Positions 1 through 8,473 of a DNA stretch of 64,000 bases are shown in pieces; position 1 is the stretch's first letter; the number at the start of each line of letters is the position of its first letter. The notes under the pieces were generated by a model. That model saw only the letters and a list, made by a program, of their open reading frames with translations, made no database searches and was not told the DNA's origin. The translations under genes and the position numbers were made by a program. The stretch comes from an uncultured Prevotellaceae bacterium (lineage in GTDB: Bacteria; Bacteroidota; Bacteroidia; Bacteroidales; Bacteroidaceae), in assembly GCA_947167515.1 (NCBI GenBank), contig CAMVIM010000019.1, positions 1-64,000 of the forward strand, in the 5' to 3' direction.

Positions 1-5
1 GAGTG

Positions 6-36
6 CAAAGGTACGCACTTTTTGAATACCGGCAAA
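6..36 (-). promoter_or_regulatory. Bacteroidetes-type promoter reading off the left edge
   Basis: On the minus strand a -33 TTTG (33-36) lies 19 bases before a -7 box TACCTTTG (6-13). It points out of the window, so the gene it serves is not visible. Confidence 0.6.
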
Positions 37-265
37 ATATTTCAGAAGGTTTTTTTTGAGATTATGGAAAATATCCAATATGGGACAGAAAAGAAGCAAA
101 GAAGTTGGCTTAAAAACATCTTTGCTTGGATATAGGGATGGGGGTTATAGGTTATATGGGCAATATGGGCGGAATGGGATGATAGGTAATGAGGTGATAA
201 AATGATGGGATGATGGAGTGAGGAGGTGATAAGGTGAGGAGGTGATGGAAACTTGGAAAGAGTGA
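37..265. repeat. Degenerate G-rich 9-mer/7-mer tandem repeat region
   Basis: No gene is seen here. From about 129 to 175 the sequence falls into 9-base units beginning ATGGG (ATGGGCAAT, ATGGGCGGA, ATGGGATGA). From about 180 to 250 it continues as degenerate units rich in GAGGTGAT. The stretch lies downstream of the minus-strand DPP IV gene. The same 9-mer class appears in reverse complement (CCCATTCAA) before ispF at 48400-48429. Confidence 0.5.
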
Positions 266-2485
266 TTATGGGAGAAGGTGTCGGTCGAGGAAGTTTTCGA
301 TACGAGTGACGAGATGGGAGCGAGTGTTACCACCATAAATATTGTGGTTGCGGTTGGTATATACCTGCATGTCGAATTGGTAGCCAGACTGCGTGAAGGC
401 TTCGGCCAATTCGGCTGAGTTCTGGAAATGCACGTTATCGTCCGCCATGCCATGAATAAGGAGGAGGTCACCCTTGATACGTTCATAACGATGGAGAGGT
501 GAACAGTCATAGCCACTGGGATTTTCTTGAGGGGTACGCATGAAGCGCTCGGTATAGATGGTGTCGTAGAAACGCCAGTCGGTGACAGGAGCCACCGCCA
601 CACCGCAGTTGAACACTTCCCTACCCTCGCACATCGACATGAGCGTGTTGAAGCCTCCGAAACTCCAGCCCCAGATGGCAATGCGAGAAGCATCCACATA
701 GGGTTGCTTGGCCAACCAAAGAGCGGTTTCCACCTGATCATGCGATTCGAGGTCGCCCATTTTCAGATAAGTGCATCGCTTGAAGTCCGAACCACGTCCA
801 CCTGTGCCTCGTCCATCGACACAGACAACGATGTAGCCTTTCTCGGCCAGATGCTGTTCCCAAATGAGTCCGCCCATAAAGCCATTGTCATAAGAATTGT
901 GGACCGATTGACTGCCTGGCCCGCTGTATTGATACATCAGAACAGGATATTTCTTGGTGGCATCGAAGTTGCGAGGTTTCACCATCCAGCCGTTCAATTG
1001 AATGCCATCGGCGGTATTTACGGAAATGATTTCGGCAGCACCCAACGGCAGTGCAGACAGTTTATTCTTCAAAGCGTTGTTGTCCTCTACCGTTTCGAGC
1101 ACCTTGCCCGATGCGTTGCGCAAGGTATAGACAGGCGGTGTGGTCAGGTTGGAGTAGGTGTTGAGAAAGTATTGGCAGCCCTTGCTGAACACTGCATGAT
1201 GGAAGCCCCTCTCAGATGACAGCTTCGTCTTCTTTCCCGAAGCATCCACCTTATAGACATATTGCTCCAAAGGGCTTCCCTCATTGCTGGCATAGTAAAA
1301 GTTCTTGCCTGTAGCATCAGTGCCATAGTAAGCAGCCACCTCATAATCACCAGATGTGAGTTGGCGCACCAACTGACCACCGAGGGTGTAAAGATACATG
1401 TGCTGATAGCCGTCACGCTCGCTCAACAGAACGAACTGGTCACGCGAAAAGTCGAGGTTGGCGTATGCCGCTTCATCCACATAGCGTTTGTTTTCTTCTC
1501 TCAGAATGAGCTGGGCAGTCGTGCTACGGGCATTGACAGCATAAAAGTCGAGGCGATCCTGATGGCGATTGAGCGTGAGCACCATGAGTTTGTCCTTCTC
1601 GCCCGTGAACTGGATGCGTGGGATGTAACCGTCAGCATCAAGTGGCACCTGCATCGTACGGGTCACACGGCTCTTGATGTCGTAAGTCAGCACAGACACC
1701 TTCGAGTTCTCCTCACCCGCTTTGGGATATTTATAATCGTAAATGCCCGGATAGAGCTTATACTCTTCCTTGGCAGGATATGCACCCTGATACCAAGGGA
1801 ACGAGAACGTCTTCACGTCCGACTCGTCGAAACGAATCCAAGCCAGCATCTCGCTGTCGGCAGAGAAGTCGAAGGCGCAGTTGAATGAAAACTCCTCCTC
1901 ATACACCCAGTCAGGTTTGCCGTTGATGATTTTGTTGCGTTCACCATCCTTCGTAATCTGACTCTCCGCATTGTTGTAGAGCAACTTCACGAGAAAAAGG
2001 TTGTTGTCACGCACGAAAGCAATTTGGTTGCCATCAGGCGAGAATTTCGGGCATTCCTGCGCTCCCCCATTAGAAAGCGGAGTCATTGTCTTATTCTTCA
2101 CATTATATATATAATATGTGGAAGTGGCCGAACGGCGATAGATGCGGGTGCGGTTGGTTTCGATGAGAATATTCTTCTCGTCGGGCGAAAAAATGTAACC
2201 TTCCACATAACGAACAGAAGCCCCTCTTGCAACGGATGCGTCGAACAGCACCTCCAACGTCTCGCCCGTCTTGAAAGAGCAACGCTCTATACGTCTGCCG
2301 TCCTCGCTCACGCACGAATAGCTTTCGCCATCGGCCATCGGTCTTGCCTCGCGCACGGAAGCAGGATAATATTGGTAGTTCACCACATCGTTCAACGTGA
2401 TTTGCTGTGCTGCCACCACAATAGCCACCATCATTGCGGCGGCCAGCAGCATCTGTCTCATAAAAGAATTATTCATCATTACCAT
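266..2485 (-). CDS. Dipeptidyl peptidase IV (S9B family serine peptidase)
   Basis: Exported serine peptidase expected to release Xaa-Pro dipeptides from peptide N-termini in the periplasm or at the cell surface. An N-terminal hydrophobic signal (LLAAAMMVAIVVAAQ) is followed by a DPPIV-type beta-propeller and a C-terminal alpha/beta-hydrolase domain. The nucleophile is in GWSFGGF (Ser about residue 608), the acid in MADDNVHF and the base in NRNHNIYGG, so the catalytic triad is complete. Length is typical for the family. A GTG at 2503 is also in frame but lies inside the -7 promoter box, so the ATG at 2485 is preferred; the ATG at 2479 is equally possible. Family assignment is firm; localisation is inferred. 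Confidence 0.93.
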   Translation of the reverse strand: MVMMNNSFMRQMLLAAAMMVAIVVAAQQITLNDVVNYQYYPASVREARPMADGESYSCVSEDGRRIERCSFKTGETLEVLFDASVARGASVRYVEGYIFSPDEKNILIETNRTRIYRRSATSTYYIYNVKNKTMTPLSNGGAQECPKFSPDGNQIAFVRDNNLFLVKLLYNNAESQITKDGERNKIINGKPDWVYEEEFSFNCAFDFSADSEMLAWIRFDESDVKTFSFPWYQGAYPAKEEYKLYPGIYDYKYPKAGEENSKVSVLTYDIKSRVTRTMQVPLDADGYIPRIQFTGEKDKLMVLTLNRHQDRLDFYAVNARSTTAQLILREENKRYVDEAAYANLDFSRDQFVLLSERDGYQHMYLYTLGGQLVRQLTSGDYEVAAYYGTDATGKNFYYASNEGSPLEQYVYKVDASGKKTKLSSERGFHHAVFSKGCQYFLNTYSNLTTPPVYTLRNASGKVLETVEDNNALKNKLSALPLGAAEIISVNTADGIQLNGWMVKPRNFDATKKYPVLMYQYSGPGSQSVHNSYDNGFMGGLIWEQHLAEKGYIVVCVDGRGTGGRGSDFKRCTYLKMGDLESHDQVETALWLAKQPYVDASRIAIWGWSFGGFNTLMSMCEGREVFNCGVAVAPVTDWRFYDTIYTERFMRTPQENPSGYDCSPLHRYERIKGDLLLIHGMADDNVHFQNSAELAEAFTQSGYQFDMQVYTNRNHNIYGGNTRSHLVTRIENFLDRHLLP

Positions 2486-2502
2486 TTTTTTGAATTTGCC
2501 CA

Positions 2503-2534
2503 CAAATTTAGTTCATCTTTTCCAAACATCCAAA
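2503..2534 (-). promoter_or_regulatory. Promoter of the DPP IV gene
   Basis: Minus-strand -33 TTTG (2531-2534), 20-base spacer, -7 TAAATTTG (2503-2510). It matches the Bacteroidetes housekeeping consensus and sets the DPP IV start at or after 2485. Confidence 0.7.
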
Positions 2535-2542
2535 TTCAAGAC

Positions 2543-2736
2543 TCACTTTTTCTTTATCTCCACTCCTTCCACGTAGCAAGTTGGATTTTTCGTGTCAATG
2601 TCAACACGTTTTAGACGAGGGCAATCATTCAAGATACCCTTCCCCACATATCTCACACTTGCAGGCAATTGAGGTGTCGGCAATGACTGAAAGCCCAGCT
2701 TTCGACCGTTTCAAGTCCATCAGACAGAGTCGGAAT
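2543..2736 (-). pseudogene. Remnant of a BspA-like leucine-rich-repeat gene
   Basis: Minus-strand translation gives two pieces of a typical BspA-type LRR protein in different frames. The upstream piece reads LSDGLETVESWAFSHCRHLN and the downstream piece LPASVRYVGKGILNDCPRLK, followed by KRVDIDTKNP and a stop at 2543-2545. The frame changes near 2670, and the upstream end stops exactly where the dispersed palindromic element (copy A) begins. This looks like the 3' end of a former surface-protein gene, broken by a frameshift and truncated by the element. Homology is judged from the motif pattern only. Confidence 0.6.
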
Positions 2737-2870
2737 GGTCAAAATGTACGCTTTCGTAGCCTCAAAATCGCTGTGAGTCACACCAATGGACAGGGTGTGA
2801 CTCACACCTATGACAAGGGTGTGAGTCACACCGATTTTGAGGCGCTTGGGGTTGGTCTTTTTGTACGATT
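2735..2870 (+). repeat. Dispersed triple-palindrome element, copy A
   Basis: Left end GGTCAAAATGTACGC, right end GGTCTTTTTGTACGA. Between them three 15-bp near-palindromes sit at 24-bp pitch (about 2770-2784, 2794-2808, 2818-2832) with 9-bp spacers, inside an outer inverted repeat GCCTCAAAATCG / CGATTTTGAGGC. It lies between the DPP IV promoter/pseudogene and the 3' end of the next minus-strand gene. Other copies are at 20373, 37001 and 54366. Confidence 0.85.
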
Positions 2871-2901
2871 GGGCGGTTCTATGGCTTCAAACTGCACATC
2901 A

Positions 2902-3642
2902 TCATCTTGTCCAGCCTTCCATCTTATAGACTTTTTCCAGCAGTTTCGTTTCCTTACCTGAAGCGGCATCCTTGTGCCAAACTTCGACACGCACGGCATA
3001 ATAGTCACCCCATTCGCCTTCATAGATGGTGAAAGTTTGTTTATCAACGACCTTTCCAAATGAATGGGTGGCTGGCACCGAGACGCGAGACCGTTTTCCG
3101 ACACTTGATTCCGAGAGAGCGACGCCTTCCGTTGCCTCATAGCAGTGCAGATAGATTTCTCCTGCACTCAATGCGGGATAGTAGAAATCATAGGCATAGA
3201 CACCTCCGCCTGCCACCTGTTCTATTTGCAGATAAGACATTCGGTCGTTGACATCTGCCTTCGGTTGGGCATCGCCATCATGCAGCACTTCATGATATTT
3301 CATGCCTGCAGGAATGGGATGCTGCATGCCAAACGGGTCGTGAGAATAGCCGCTATCCAAGAAAGCCAACACTCCAAAGCCTAAGCCAAAGACAATGATA
3401 AAGGAGAGCATGGAGAGAACGAAGGAAAGCCCTTTCTTTCTCTTTATCAAGGCAATCAAGACCCCCACTTGTCCTATCAGCAACAGCACAAAGAGGACGT
3501 TTGCCACGTAATCAAGCGGACTTCCATACGGGTAGGTGATGATCACCCACCCTTTGAAAGTGGCACACAGCGCCAGGAGTAAGGGAAGAAGCCACCAAAT
3601 TTTTGACCATTTAAGAAAGAAAGAATTGAGTTGCTGTTTCAT
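2902..3642 (-). CDS. Three-helix membrane protein of unknown function
   Basis: Not recognised as a named family. The N-terminal half has three hydrophobic segments (around WWLLPLLLALCATF, YVANVLFVLLLIGQVGVLIAL and FVLSMLSFIIVFGLGFGVLAF). The C-terminal 130 residues are soluble-looking and beta-rich, with many aromatic residues. The upstream in-frame codon at 3654 is TTG; the first ATG is at 3642 and is preferred. A -7 box TATCTTTG lies at 3681-3688. It could be a small sensor or envelope protein, but nothing in the context indicates a role. Confidence 0.75.
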   Translation of the reverse strand: MKQQLNSFFLKWSKIWWLLPLLLALCATFKGWVIITYPYGSPLDYVANVLFVLLLIGQVGVLIALIKRKKGLSFVLSMLSFIIVFGLGFGVLAFLDSGYSHDPFGMQHPIPAGMKYHEVLHDGDAQPKADVNDRMSYLQIEQVAGGGVYAYDFYYPALSAGEIYLHCYEATEGVALSESSVGKRSRVSVPATHSFGKVVDKQTFTIYEGEWGDYYAVRVEVWHKDAASGKETKLLEKVYKMEGWTR

Positions 3643-3778
3643 ATCATTTTCCAAGTTTTAGTTTCATTCTGATGAGGACACAAAGATAGGAACTTTTCTT
3701 GAAAAGTCAGGAACGGGAGGCTGAAAAGATGGAGAATAATGGAGAAAAAGGAGGGCGTTCACTTTATTTCACGTTGAA

Positions 3779-3812
3779 TTTGAGCCTATTTGGAGAAAAA
3801 GGAGTAACTTTG
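3779..3812 (+). promoter_or_regulatory. Promoter of the DUF4230 pair
   Basis: -33 TTTG (3779-3782), 22-base spacer, -7 TAACTTTG (3805-3812). Its position excludes the upstream in-frame ATGs before 3812 and supports translation from 3852. Confidence 0.55.
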
Positions 3813-3851
3813 CAGTGGAGAGATGCTTTCTTTCCTAAGAAAAAGAGAAGA

Positions 3852-4490
3852 ATGAAAGGTTTACACATTATTATATATATAGGGACACTGATGATGACAC
3901 TCGTGTTGGCTGGCTGCAACGGATGTGGCAGCAAGGATAAGCATGAACTGCCGAAGGTGGAGTCGGTGATTCTATCGCGCATCAAGCAGAAGGCAGACTT
4001 GGTGACGACGGAGGTGAGGGTGAGGAAGTTGGCGATTTACGATTCCAGCAAGCATGAGAAGTTTGAGCTGAAAGACCCGAAGACTTGGAAATACGGGGAG
4101 AGGAAGTGCATCGTACCAGTTGATGTGACGATTAAGTACGGGTATGACTTGCGCGACTTGACGATAGACGATGTGAAGTTGACGGATGACAGCACGGCTG
4201 TGGTGATTCTGCTGCCTGAACCGAAGGTGATTGATTCGGGTTATGAGGCGAAGGTGGATGAAAAGTCCATCGTGCGGATGTCATCGGGATTGAGGGACAA
4301 GATTAGCCATGAGGAGGTGGATATGTTGATGGAAAGGGCTTATCAGGAGGTGATGAAGGAGGATTTCACGGAACTGGCGGGTAATGACATTGAGAACAAC
4401 GCCAAGGTGGTGTTTGCCTCGATTGTGAAAAGTGTGGGCATGAAGAATGTTGATGTGATTGTACACAGAAAGAAGGAGTGGAATAGTTAA
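3852..4490 (+). CDS. DUF4230 family lipoprotein
   Basis: Resembles DUF4230 proteins: an early segment like ADLVTTEVRVRKL, then a beta-rich core (YGYDLRDLTIDDVKL followed by VVILLPEPKV) and a helical tail. The family has no established biochemical role. The N-terminus MKGLHIIIYIGTLMMTLVLAGC is a lipoprotein signal with the lipobox LAGC, so the protein is probably membrane anchored. The reading frame is open upstream to 3699, but that part holds no signal sequence and starts upstream of the predicted promoter, so ATG 3852 (preceded by AAAAGAGAAG) is chosen. The stop is 2 bases before a second DUF4230 gene, so the two are almost certainly cotranscribed. Confidence 0.8.
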   Translation: MKGLHIIIYIGTLMMTLVLAGCNGCGSKDKHELPKVESVILSRIKQKADLVTTEVRVRKLAIYDSSKHEKFELKDPKTWKYGERKCIVPVDVTIKYGYDLRDLTIDDVKLTDDSTAVVILLPEPKVIDSGYEAKVDEKSIVRMSSGLRDKISHEEVDMLMERAYQEVMKEDFTELAGNDIENNAKVVFASIVKSVGMKNVDVIVHRKKEWNS

Positions 4491-4492
4491 GA

Positions 4493-5083
4493 ATGAAACA
4501 TAGAAGTTGGATTGTAGCGATTTGTGTGGTGATGGTGGGCATTGCGTGTGCGGTGCTCATCAAGCGGTGTGTGCAGAAGGATGTGGATGAACTGCCGATG
4601 GAGAAGACGATGGCGAGCATCGAGGAGGTGCGGTTGAGAGGCGAGATTTATGTGTGCAGCGCGATGATTGAGGACTACACCACGAAGCAAGTAACGGAGG
4701 AGAATCTGCTGTGGGCGAATGAGGAACATTCATGTGTGCAGACGATGAGGCAACGATGCAGTTACAAGGTGGATTTGGACAAGGTGGAATATTGGGCCGA
4801 AGACTCAACGAAGACGGTGCTGGTGAAGTTACCTTCCGTGGAGTATGTGGCTACCACTCAGAGCACATCTTTCTTGTCGGATGACAGCGAGTATTGGGCT
4901 GAACATCTGCCAAATACGAATGCAATGAAGCGGAAAGTGGAGGAACAGATAAAACGGAGATTTGACACACCCAATAACAGGAGAAAGGCGGAAAGATATG
5001 CGGAGGATGCTATTAGTGAGGTGATGGAGAAGTTGGGATATGAGGTGGAGTTTGTGAGGACGCTGGAGAAAGTGAAAAACTAA
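4493..5083 (+). CDS. DUF4230 family membrane-anchored protein
   Basis: Second, diverged DUF4230 member directly behind the first. It has a single N-terminal transmembrane segment (WIVAICVVMVGIACAVLI) and no lipobox in a clear position. The core has the family pattern (MEKTMASIEEVRLRGEIYV, then TVLVKLPSVEY) and a helical C-terminus. The pairing of a lipidated and a transmembrane DUF4230 protein suggests they work together, perhaps as a heteromer; this is inference. The last codons lie in a run of AAAAGTG heptamers that continues past the stop. Confidence 0.78.
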   Translation: MKHRSWIVAICVVMVGIACAVLIKRCVQKDVDELPMEKTMASIEEVRLRGEIYVCSAMIEDYTTKQVTEENLLWANEEHSCVQTMRQRCSYKVDLDKVEYWAEDSTKTVLVKLPSVEYVATTQSTSFLSDDSEYWAEHLPNTNAMKRKVEEQIKRRFDTPNNRRKAERYAEDAISEVMEKLGYEVEFVRTLEKVKN

Positions 5084-5103
5084 AAGTGAAAAGTGAAAAA
5101 ATC
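5069..5103 (+). repeat. AAAAGTG heptamer array across a stop codon
   Basis: Consecutive 7-base units (GAAAGTG, AAAAACT, AAAAGTG, AAAAGTG, AAAAAAT) run from the last codons of the second DUF4230 gene into the 19-bp gap before the convergent radical SAM gene. The same unit forms the large inverted repeat at 24121-24214. Confidence 0.6.
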
Positions 5104-6041
5104 TAAGTTACTTCTGCTAATGGAGAAGGAATACAGAGACGGCCTTGACGGGCGTCTCTTTTTTGCATGCGTTGACGAAGGCGGTCCACAAACTCGTGGT
5201 TTTTCAAGCCCCAACCAGGAACGGCAAGAAGGCTGGAGGGCGACTGGGAAACAAAGCGTTCGAGAACAAGGTCAGGACGCAGACGTTCCACGAAATCTAT
5301 CACGAGGTCTATGTACTCGTCAGGCGTGAAGAGATGGAAATCAGCAGGATGGGTCTGAAACCCTTCCGCCATTCGGGTGCCCTTGATGAGTTGGAGTTGG
5401 TGGAGCTTGAGCATGGTGAGGGGAAGGGAGGAAAGGACTTCTGCTTCGTGAAGCATGGCTTCCCGACTCTCTCCTGGAAGTCCAAGAATGAGGTGAGCAC
5501 CCGTGCGGATGCCACGAGCAGCCGTGCGAGTGATGGCATCGACGGTTTGGGCATGGGTGTGGCCACGATTGATACGCGACAGCGTTGCGTCATAGATGGA
5601 CTCTATGCCGTATTCGACGAGAAGGAAGGTGCGATGATTGAGTTCCTCAAGATAATCCAAGAGTGCATCGGGCATGCAGTCGGGACGAGTGCCGATAACC
5701 AGCCCTATGACATCAGGGACGGAAAAAGCCTCCTCGTATTTGTCTTTGAGGCTGGAAAGAGAACCGTAAGTGTTGGTGTATGCTTGAAAATAAGCAAGAT
5801 ACTTCATTTCTGGATATTTTTTGGAAAAGAAGCGTTTGCCTTCTTCCAGTTGTTGCGTGATGGTCTTGGAAGGGACACAATAGTCGGGATTGAAGGTCTG
5901 GTTGTTGCAATAGGTGCAACCTCCCGTTCCCACAGTTCCGTCGCGGTTGGGACAGGTGAAACCCGCATTGAGAGAAATCTTCTGCGTTTTCGTGCCCAAC
6001 TGAGTTGTGAGCCAAGTGCCGTAGTCGTTGTAGAGATGCAT
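5103..6041 (-). CDS. TIGR01212-type radical SAM protein (YhcC-like)
   Basis: Radical SAM enzyme of the YhcC/TIGR01212 group, whose substrate is not settled. Cysteines C30, C42 and C45 (FTCPNRDGTVGTGGCTYC, a CX11CX2C spacing) should bind the 4Fe-4S cluster. The rest shows a radical SAM barrel (HLILGLPGESREAMLHEAEV). At 312 residues it is the usual family length, and ATG 6041 opens the conserved N-terminus. It lies downstream of the CotH gene, but a terminator separates them. Confidence 0.88.
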   Translation of the reverse strand: MHLYNDYGTWLTTQLGTKTQKISLNAGFTCPNRDGTVGTGGCTYCNNQTFNPDYCVPSKTITQQLEEGKRFFSKKYPEMKYLAYFQAYTNTYGSLSSLKDKYEEAFSVPDVIGLVIGTRPDCMPDALLDYLEELNHRTFLLVEYGIESIYDATLSRINRGHTHAQTVDAITRTAARGIRTGAHLILGLPGESREAMLHEAEVLSSLPLTMLKLHQLQLIKGTRMAEGFQTHPADFHLFTPDEYIDLVIDFVERLRPDLVLERFVSQSPSSLLAVPGWGLKNHEFVDRLRQRMQKRDARQGRLCIPSPLAEVT

Positions 6042-6046
6042 AGGGA

Positions 6047-6079
6047 GAAAAAAGAGGGGCTTCGGGGGAACCGAAGCCC
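6047..6079 (-). terminator. Intrinsic terminator after the CotH gene
   Basis: Minus strand: stem GGGCTTCGG / CCGAAGCCC (6057-6079) with a 5-base loop, followed by CTCTTTTTTC. It ends the CotH transcript before the radical SAM gene. Confidence 0.75.
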
Positions 6080-6101
6080 GTAAGTGGATTTTGGGGAATC
6101 A

Positions 6102-8135
6102 TCATGGAATGAGCAACTTGGTGGAGCGAGTCTTGCCATCCACACGCCAGCTGATGATATAGACGCCTCGAGGAAGGTCTGCCACCGAACAGGGTTCCGA
6201 AGCAATGAAGGAACGGACGAGTGTGCCATTGGAGGAACAGATTTTAGCCGTGAACACAAGCTGTTCGGGCATTTCTGCACCAAAGTGAAGCACCTTGCTT
6301 TGGGGATTGTAGGCAAGCGCGTACTCTTCAGGCTCCACCGCAGCAATAGCGTCTGGTTCAGGTCGCTCTATCTCTTCGCCAGGAATGATATACCACAAGC
6401 GTTTCAAGCTCGTCGAGTTGCGAGCATCTGTGTTATAGCTGATAATGGAAGTGCCATCGGAAGCATTACCTCCATTCTGGTTGGCGGTGTGGTGGGTGTA
6501 CTTGTTGATGATGTTGTAATAGCCCTGCGTTCCTTGAGGTTTAAGGTTCCAGAGTTGCCTATCGTCGTCAGCATCGGGAGTTGCAGTGTTCAACTGTGTA
6601 CCCACATTGGTCGTAGCAGTGGATGTGCCAGAAGTGGGGTCGTTGAGAGCCATTCCATCGTTGCGATTGATTATCATGAAATAATCGCCCACTGGAACGA
6701 ACTCCCACTGTTGAGAAATGCGAGTGGAAAGAGGTTGCCATGAACACACCAAGTCACCCGCCCTTCCTGTGCTGTTATAGAGATCGAACACTCGTCCGTT
6801 GTCAGCATTGCTGATGGTATAATAGTAGTCTTCAGCTTTGAACGGAGGGGTTGGCTCTGCCACTTTCTTGTTGGCAAAAGCTGTCGTCAGGAAGGGTATA
6901 TGAATGGAAAGGTAGTTCTTGATGTCGGCCACATACTGGTCGTAGGACGAGTAGAGCACTCGCTCACGCAATATTCTGCGGTTAATGCCCCACTTCTGAT
7001 AGTTCAGTTCCTGCGACTCCTGCAACAAGGCCGATATGGAGTCGATTTGCTTGTACATATATTCTTCAAGTCCCCCATTCACCACTTCTGTATAACGGCG
7101 ATTGACCAAACGGCCAAACCAAGGGTCTTCCCACATGCGGTTGAGCCAGTTTTTTGTTGCCCCATAACCTGCATCAGTCATCAGCTGCCGCTCGGTGTTA
7201 CTGGTGCCCAGCCGGTCTGTTCGGTTGTCGTTGTTGTAGGCAATGTCATAGTCCCACAATGGACCGAAATAGAGCAAGGGGTCTTGCTGGTCTTTGTAAA
7301 AATAGGAAGACCAATAGCCATCCACATTTCCACTCACTTCTGTGGCGATGAACCAATTGACCAACGAGGTGGAATCCACCCATGCGCGATAACCCGTTTC
7401 GGCATCAGTGAAGTTGTCAGAAGCTAGAACTGTTTCAAAGTCATTGATATACTGACGGATATAATTGTTCTGAGCGGCCACAATCTCGTCATCTTCTGGA
7501 TAGTGAATCGTGATGGGGAGTTGGTAGCGGTTTGTCGTGAAATAGTTGCCATCCTTGAAACCATCCACTTCCAGCAGATAGCCCCCCGTGATATCGCTTT
7601 CTTCCGTCAGCGGATAGTCCTGTTCGGCGATATTGACGCGGTGAGGACGCACATCCACTTGATCGCTGATTTGATAGTTGCCTTGGTAAACGCCGTTTAG
7701 CGTCAAATCAACAAATTTGCAGGCAGGACTGTTCTTCAAGCCCAAGAAATCGCCCATCAGAAAAGTGATGGCATTGCGCATCAGGCTCTTGTCGCCAGCA
7801 TTGGCCAAAAGCGTCCACTTCTTAGCCTTCGCATAGCCTTTTCCCAAGAACTTCTCCTTTTCCTGAAACTTTATCTTATAAGGCTTCTTGGCCAAATTCC
7901 ACGTGGAATTTCCACGACCACGAATCCCCATACCATCGTATTGTGTCACCACATCCTCCTCATCTACATAGAACATCGTGGCATTCACGTAGATTTCCTT
8001 GCTCGTGATGGCGACATGGTTCTCCGTTTCAATATAGACATGCGGAAGATTTGTCAAACGCGTGTATGTTTGTGCAGTTGCCGAAAGGCATAGAATGGCA
8101 AAAATTGCCCCAATCAGTGTAATTTTATGACGCAT
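6102..8135 (-). CDS. CotH-family protein with ricin-type lectin domain and T9SS-like tail
   Basis: After a signal peptide (ITLIGAIFAILCLSATAQ) comes a CotH-type kinase-like domain (RGRGNSTWNLAKKPYKIKF, ANAGDKSLMRNAITF). CotH proteins in Bacillus are protein kinases acting on spore-coat proteins; the activity here is untested. Around residues 430-580 lies a ricin/beta-trefoil-like lectin region (NADNGRVFDLYN, QLWNLKPQGTQGYYNIINK). The C-terminus (DLPRGVYIISWRVDGKT, then KLLIP) resembles a type A T9SS sorting domain, so cell-surface display via PorU/PorV is likely. An in-frame GTG at 8156 overlaps the -7 box, so ATG 8135 is used. Confidence 0.85.
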   Translation of the reverse strand: MRHKITLIGAIFAILCLSATAQTYTRLTNLPHVYIETENHVAITSKEIYVNATMFYVDEEDVVTQYDGMGIRGRGNSTWNLAKKPYKIKFQEKEKFLGKGYAKAKKWTLLANAGDKSLMRNAITFLMGDFLGLKNSPACKFVDLTLNGVYQGNYQISDQVDVRPHRVNIAEQDYPLTEESDITGGYLLEVDGFKDGNYFTTNRYQLPITIHYPEDDEIVAAQNNYIRQYINDFETVLASDNFTDAETGYRAWVDSTSLVNWFIATEVSGNVDGYWSSYFYKDQQDPLLYFGPLWDYDIAYNNDNRTDRLGTSNTERQLMTDAGYGATKNWLNRMWEDPWFGRLVNRRYTEVVNGGLEEYMYKQIDSISALLQESQELNYQKWGINRRILRERVLYSSYDQYVADIKNYLSIHIPFLTTAFANKKVAEPTPPFKAEDYYYTISNADNGRVFDLYNSTGRAGDLVCSWQPLSTRISQQWEFVPVGDYFMIINRNDGMALNDPTSGTSTATTNVGTQLNTATPDADDDRQLWNLKPQGTQGYYNIINKYTHHTANQNGGNASDGTSIISYNTDARNSTSLKRLWYIIPGEEIERPEPDAIAAVEPEEYALAYNPQSKVLHFGAEMPEQLVFTAKICSSNGTLVRSFIASEPCSVADLPRGVYIISWRVDGKTRSTKLLIP

Positions 8136-8155
8136 AAGTAGGTTTGATTTGGGCA

Positions 8156-8187
8156 CAAAGGTAGAGATTTCTTACAAAACGTTCAAA
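8156..8187 (-). promoter_or_regulatory. Promoter of the CotH gene
   Basis: Minus strand -33 TTTG (8184-8187), 20-base spacer, -7 TACCTTTG (8156-8163). It excludes the GTG at 8156 as a start. Confidence 0.7.
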
Positions 8188-8203
8188 AAAAACAAGAAAA
8201 TTA

Positions 8204-8233
8204 TTGTCATTTTAGCAAAAAGCCGTACCTTTG
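8204..8233 (+). promoter_or_regulatory. Promoter of the rplM-rpsI operon
   Basis: -33 TTG (8204-8206), 19-base spacer, -7 TACCTTTG (8226-8233). The transcript would carry a leader of about 235 bases before rplM. Confidence 0.65.
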
Positions 8234-8237
8234 CAAG

Positions 8238-8473
8238 CCGATTTATATCGAGAGGTGGCAAAATGCTGTCTCGTGCTCTGTGTGGATAGCAACTCCTCTT
8301 AACCGGGAATGCGGTCCGTGAAACGCAGAAAACCCAAAGGGAATTTCTTTTGAAGAGAACACTTTCCGTGACATCACGACGAAAGGAGGAACCGATGGGC
8401 ACAGTACGTCAGTCGAGCGTAAGCCGAACTGGCAGCGAACACACATTATTAATTATTAAAACCAAAAGGTTAA
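8238..8473 (+). promoter_or_regulatory. Long leader of the L13-S9 operon (candidate r-protein leader)
   Basis: About 235 bases between the promoter and rplM without a convincing gene. Complementary pieces (for example GAGAGG near 8250 with CCTCTT near 8297) suggest a folded RNA. Near the end is an AAAGGAGG at 8381-8388 ahead of a 32-codon frame opening at ATG 8395 and overlapping the rplM start. Ribosomal operons are often autoregulated through such leaders; that this one binds L13 or S9 is inference. Confidence 0.45.

Noticed and set aside
2735..2870. Triple repeats with 9-bp spacers as a mini CRISPR array
   Set aside because: Spacers are far too short, repeats are palindromic 15-mers, the same three-unit architecture recurs at four loci, and there are no cas genes.
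5103..6041. Radical SAM enzyme as a RiPP maturase for the short peptide at 49019
   Set aside because: It belongs to the TIGR01212 group with no known RiPP role and lies 43 kb away; no linking evidence.
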